Positions 6,592 through 6,719 of a stretch of DNA of 6,719 bases are shown here, in pieces. The DNA is from Gemmatimonadota bacterium (GTDB lineage Bacteria; Gemmatimonadota; Gemmatimonadetes; Gemmatimonadales; GWC2-71-9): contig JACZUR010000131.1 of assembly GCA_022573095.1 (NCBI GenBank), positions 1 through 6,719 of the forward strand. The letters run 5' to 3'. Made by a program: the position numbers and the translations under genes. Each line of letters starts with the position of its first letter. Within the stretch, counting starts at the first letter, position 1. The notes beneath the pieces are model-generated. The model saw only the letters and a list, made by a program, of their open reading frames with translations, made no database searches and was not told where the DNA came from.

Positions 6592-6719
6592 TTATGAGCT
6601 GCGAAGCGTTACGCCCCCGGAACCGGTGTCGATGACTATTCGACCACTGCCGTCTCCGATCGTTCCCTCGATGTGGTCCCGCTCCCATCGTCTGATCGTG
6701 ATGGGGAAGTCGACCTCGA
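6592..6719 (-). CDS. C-terminal fragment of a DUF4097-like beta-strand repeat protein (5' end outside window)
   Basis: Only the last 41 codons are inside the window; the stop TAA is at 6592-6594. The fragment reads FPITIRRWERDHIEGTIGDG, then SGRIVIDTGSGGVTLRSS to the end. The closing pattern of I.G.IGDG.G.I.I.TGSG.V.LR, with alternating hydrophobic and Gly/Ser/Thr residues, is typical of the last right-handed beta-helix-like strands of DUF4097 family proteins, which usually carry a signal peptide and are thought to be cell-envelope proteins or adhesin-like. The reading frame is too short for the usual ORF cut-off, but it is supported by the strong protein pattern and by the terminator just downstream. 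The other two - strand frames do not give a recognisable protein. The function of the full gene cannot be judged from this part. Confidence 0.72.
   Translation of the reverse strand, partial: EVDFPITIRRWERDHIEGTIGDGSGRIVIDTGSGGVTLRSS

Overview
The window looks like chromosomal DNA from a free-living Gram-negative bacterium of moderately high GC. It carries a polyphosphate kinase, an exported DPP IV-type S9 peptidase, a VioD/capreomycidine-synthase-like aminotransferase and the tail of a DUF4097-type protein. This mix is reminiscent of Gemmatimonadota or related soil and marine phyla, but that assignment is a guess from gene content. No phage, plasmid, transposon or tRNA/rRNA signature was seen.

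Layout. Bases 1-2856 (+) encode a complete PPK1 core preceded by about 260 extra residues; the frame is open to the left edge, so the true start probably lies outside the window. Bases 2856-5075 (+) encode a secreted S9 peptidase that starts inside the ppk1 stop codon (TAATG), so the two genes form one translationally linked unit. Bases 5028-6176 (-) encode a PLP-dependent fold-type I aminotransferase that converges on the peptidase gene and overlaps its 3' end by 48 bp. Bases 6177-6591 hold no gene: a G-rich nested tandem repeat (6182-6510) is followed by a strong hairpin terminator (6532-6572). Bases 6592-6719 (-) are the last 41 codons of a protein with a DUF4097-like C-terminus.

How the parts relate. 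The two + strand genes are probably one operon linking polyphosphate synthesis with periplasmic proline-specific peptide breakdown; no direct biochemical link is evident. The two - strand genes are tandem but separated by the terminator and the repeat, so the aminotransferase probably has its own promoter within or beside the repeat.

The least ordinary items are (i) the N-terminal extension of PPK1, whose segment order and spacing faintly resemble a degenerate Ppx/GppA-type domain, and (ii) the nested minisatellite, with unit starts 41-43 bp apart interleaved with 10-bp units, beginning 6 bp upstream of the aminotransferase start codon.
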